A DNA stretch of 7,813 nt from UBA1081 sp964495345 (lineage in GTDB: Bacteria; Bacillota; Clostridia; Oscillospirales; Acutalibacteraceae): positions 1-7,813 of the forward strand of contig CAZBVV010000082.1 of the NCBI GenBank assembly GCA_964495345.1, written 5' to 3'. How positions within the stretch are numbered: the first letter of the stretch is position 1; each line of letters begins with the position of its first letter. The notes beneath the pieces are model-generated. The model had not been told where the DNA came from, searched no databases, and saw nothing but the letters and a program-made list of their open reading frames with translations. Of this stretch, positions 6,796 through 7,813 are shown piece after piece. Position numbers and translations under genes: made by a program.

Positions 6796-6839
6796 CGCTA
6801 AATTATTGTTTAAAAGAATACTTCAGAACCACTCTTTTT

Positions 6840-7364
6840 TTAATATTCAATTTCTCCAAGGGGTGCTAAATGGCAGTAGTTATTTGCAAATTCAATTTTA
6901 GTTCTGCCGTCGGGTAAAAATTTTATGCAGGTAAGTCCCGTGTTTTCCTGGCAGAAATTAAAATCATCTCTTACAGGAAATCCGATTGCCGCATTTATAA
7001 GGTAATTGTTGAATGTGCCGTGGGCAAAAATCATAATCCGTTCATTATCTTTGAATCGGTCTTTGATTTTGCTTATAACCGCCGTTGCTCTTGCATAGGC
7101 TGAATCCTTTGTTTCGGCGTTTTCAACCTCAACAAGCATATCGTCAATTTCAATATTGCATTGTTGAAATTTTGCTGTTTCTTCTGCCGTTGAGGATGCT
7201 CTTATTAACGGACTTGACAAAATACAGTCAAGTTTAAAGTTTTTCATCCTTTCCCCAAGGAGCTTTGCCTGTGTTACTCCCAATGGAGAAAGTGAGGAGT
7301 TTTTACAGTTATCTATCCCGGCATTGGACAATGATTCGCCGTGTCTTGCTATGTACAGTATCAT
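6840..7364 (-). CDS. Histidine phosphatase family protein (phosphoglycerate-mutase-like)
   Basis: A 174-residue cytoplasmic protein of the histidine phosphatase superfamily. Residues 4-10 contain the phosphate-accepting motif ARHGE with Arg7 and His8. Arg55 sits in the usual SSPLIRASSTAEE block (50-62), acidic residues at 79-81 occupy the general-acid region, and the second active-site His115 is in FAHGTFNN. The whole catalytic set is present, so it should be an active phosphatase or mutase. At 174 residues it is shorter than dPGM (about 230-250) and closer to small phosphatases of the CobC/PhoE type; the substrate is unknown and no cobalamin genes are near. AAAGGTG on the minus strand (7370-7376), five bases before ATG, supports the start. 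It converges on the C39 peptidase gene and is divergent from purC. Confidence 0.88.
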   Translation of the reverse strand: MILYIARHGESLSNAGIDNCKNSSLSPLGVTQAKLLGERMKNFKLDCILSSPLIRASSTAEETAKFQQCNIEIDDMLVEVENAETKDSAYARATAVISKIKDRFKDNERIMIFAHGTFNNYLINAAIGFPVRDDFNFCQENTGLTCIKFLPDGRTKIEFANNYCHLAPLGEIEY

Positions 7365-7417
7365 TTTATCACCTTTTTTTGAATAATAATCTTTCTGTTT
7401 GCAGCCAATCTGTTATT

Positions 7418-7446
7418 TTTTTACCATATATTAAGCATTTTTTCAA
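7418..7446 (-). promoter_or_regulatory. Possible sigma-A promoter of the histidine phosphatase gene
   Basis: On the minus strand TTGAAA (7441-7446), a 17-base spacer and TAAAAA (7418-7423), with TG one base before the -10 (extended -10). The last base of the -10 is off consensus. The leader would be about 45 bases. Confidence 0.35.
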
Positions 7447-7447
7447 C

Positions 7448-7512
7448 AAAAAAATATATAAATAAACAAAATCAAAAAAAAATCAAAAAAAAGTATGTAC
7501 AAATAAAAAAAA
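7448..7512. promoter_or_regulatory. A-tract cluster upstream of and within the purC promoter
   Basis: Runs of A at 7448-7454, 7468-7471, 7474-7482, 7485-7492 and 7505-7512 recur at roughly one or two helical turns. Such phased tracts bend DNA and can act as an UP element for RNA polymerase; the role here is inferred. Confidence 0.4.
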
Positions 7513-7524
7513 GGGTGCTAAAAT
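7496..7524 (+). promoter_or_regulatory. Candidate purC promoter with extended -10
   Basis: TGTACA (7496-7501), 17 bases, TAAAAT (7519-7524) preceded by TGC, giving an extended -10. Transcription would start near 7531, about 30 bases before the ATG. I see neither a purine riboswitch nor a Bacillus-type PurBox in this short leader. Confidence 0.5.
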
Positions 7525-7560
7525 AATTTAGTAATTTGTAAGCAAAGGAGTTCTGCACTA

Positions 7561-7813
7561 ATGAAAAAGATTTATGAAGGCAAAACAAAAGATGTTTATT
7601 CTCTTGACAACGGTAATGTAATGCTTAAATTCAAGGACGACTGTACCGGTAAAGACGGCGTTTTTGATCCCGGTGAAAATACTGTAGGTCTTACGATCGA
7701 GGGTATCGGCAAGGCAAACCTTGAAACCTCAATACATTACTTTGAGCTTCTTAAAGCAGCCGGCATCAAGACTCACTACGTAGGTGCAAACATTGATGAT
7801 GCAACTATGGAGG
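7561..7813 (+). CDS. purC: SAICAR synthase PurC (5' part, runs off the right edge)
   Basis: PurC joins CAIR and aspartate with ATP in purine synthesis. The 84 visible residues of about 235-290 show the SAICAR-synthetase N-terminus: KIYEGKTKDVYSL (3-15) forming the glycine-rich ATP loop, LKFKDDCTGKDG (22-33), and an alpha-helical block ending in KAAGIKTHYVG (65-75). The insertion FDPGENTVG (35-43) before the conserved GIGKANLETS stretch is of the longer type often seen in Clostridia. AAAGGAG at 7544-7550, ten bases before ATG, supports the start. Other purine genes may follow beyond the window. Confidence 0.94.
   Translation, partial: MKKIYEGKTKDVYSLDNGNVMLKFKDDCTGKDGVFDPGENTVGLTIEGIGKANLETSIHYFELLKAAGIKTHYVGANIDDATME

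Larger units (their letters stand above)
6679..6810. mobile_element. MITE-like element 2, with TA flanks, inserted in the stop codon of the C39 peptidase gene
   Basis: A 132-base non-coding element related to the one at 3968-4132. Its ends are AATAATAATTTA (6679-6690) and TAAATTATTGTT (6799-6810), complementary at 11 of 12 positions, with TA on both sides (6677-6678, 6811-6812). The centre is a perfect hairpin, AAAGGGC-GAA-GCCCTTT (6743-6759), in the same orientation as in the first copy. The arms are 7-base repeats with a different unit. It lies between convergent genes and may help separate their transcripts, though no T-run follows the hairpin. Confidence 0.8.

Noticed and set aside
6812..6842. 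Terminator hairpin AAAAGA/TCTTTT followed by T-run on the plus strand
   Set aside because: The stem is only six mostly A-T pairs around a 15-base loop; too weak to call.

Overview
The window looks like chromosome of a low-GC, endospore-forming member of the Clostridia, probably a gut Oscillospirales/Ruminococcaceae-type genome. The reasons are a spoVAD gene, a clostridial-type purC, strong AAGGAG-type ribosome sites, AT-rich spacers, and a GPH sugar symporter next to araB. No species can be named from the sequence alone.

Layout, left to right. Positions 1-575 (minus strand) hold the 5' part of spoVAD, the dipicolinic-acid uptake protein of spore formation. Its upstream region carries a good match to a forespore (sigma-G type) promoter, which overlaps the promoter of the divergent gene at 707-1951. 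That gene encodes an M28-type zinc peptidase with hydrophobic segments inserted in its catalytic domain, and it ends in a clear intrinsic terminator. A 349-base spacer follows, with a near-consensus vegetative promoter and two small repeats that could be operators. Then comes a catabolic pair: araB (L-ribulokinase, 2301-3968) and a GPH-family sugar:cation symporter (4156-5574), closed by a terminator at 5583-5611. Next is a secreted C39-like cysteine peptidase (5681-6679). Convergent to it is a histidine-phosphatase (phosphoglycerate-mutase-like) gene (6840-7364, minus). The right end has the first 84 codons of purC (SAICAR synthase, purine synthesis) behind an A-tract-rich promoter.

The most unusual content is a pair of short non-coding elements, at 3968-4132 and 6679-6810. 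They share 12-base inverted ends, a TA dinucleotide on both sides (as expected for a Tc1/mariner- or IS630-type target duplication), the same central GAA-loop hairpin, and arms built of tandem 7-base units. The heptad is mostly AATGCAT in one element and AATGTAC in the other. Both sit exactly in the TAA stop codon of the gene to their left, and in both the stop is made of the target TA plus the first base of the element. Deleting the first element on paper extends araB by eight codons to a TGA that overlaps the symporter start as ATGA. This suggests the element broke a translationally coupled araB-symporter junction.

The sugar genes work together: the symporter would bring in a pentose or pentose-containing sugar, and AraB phosphorylates L-ribulose. 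araA and araD are not in the window. The other genes appear to be separate transcription units with unrelated jobs.
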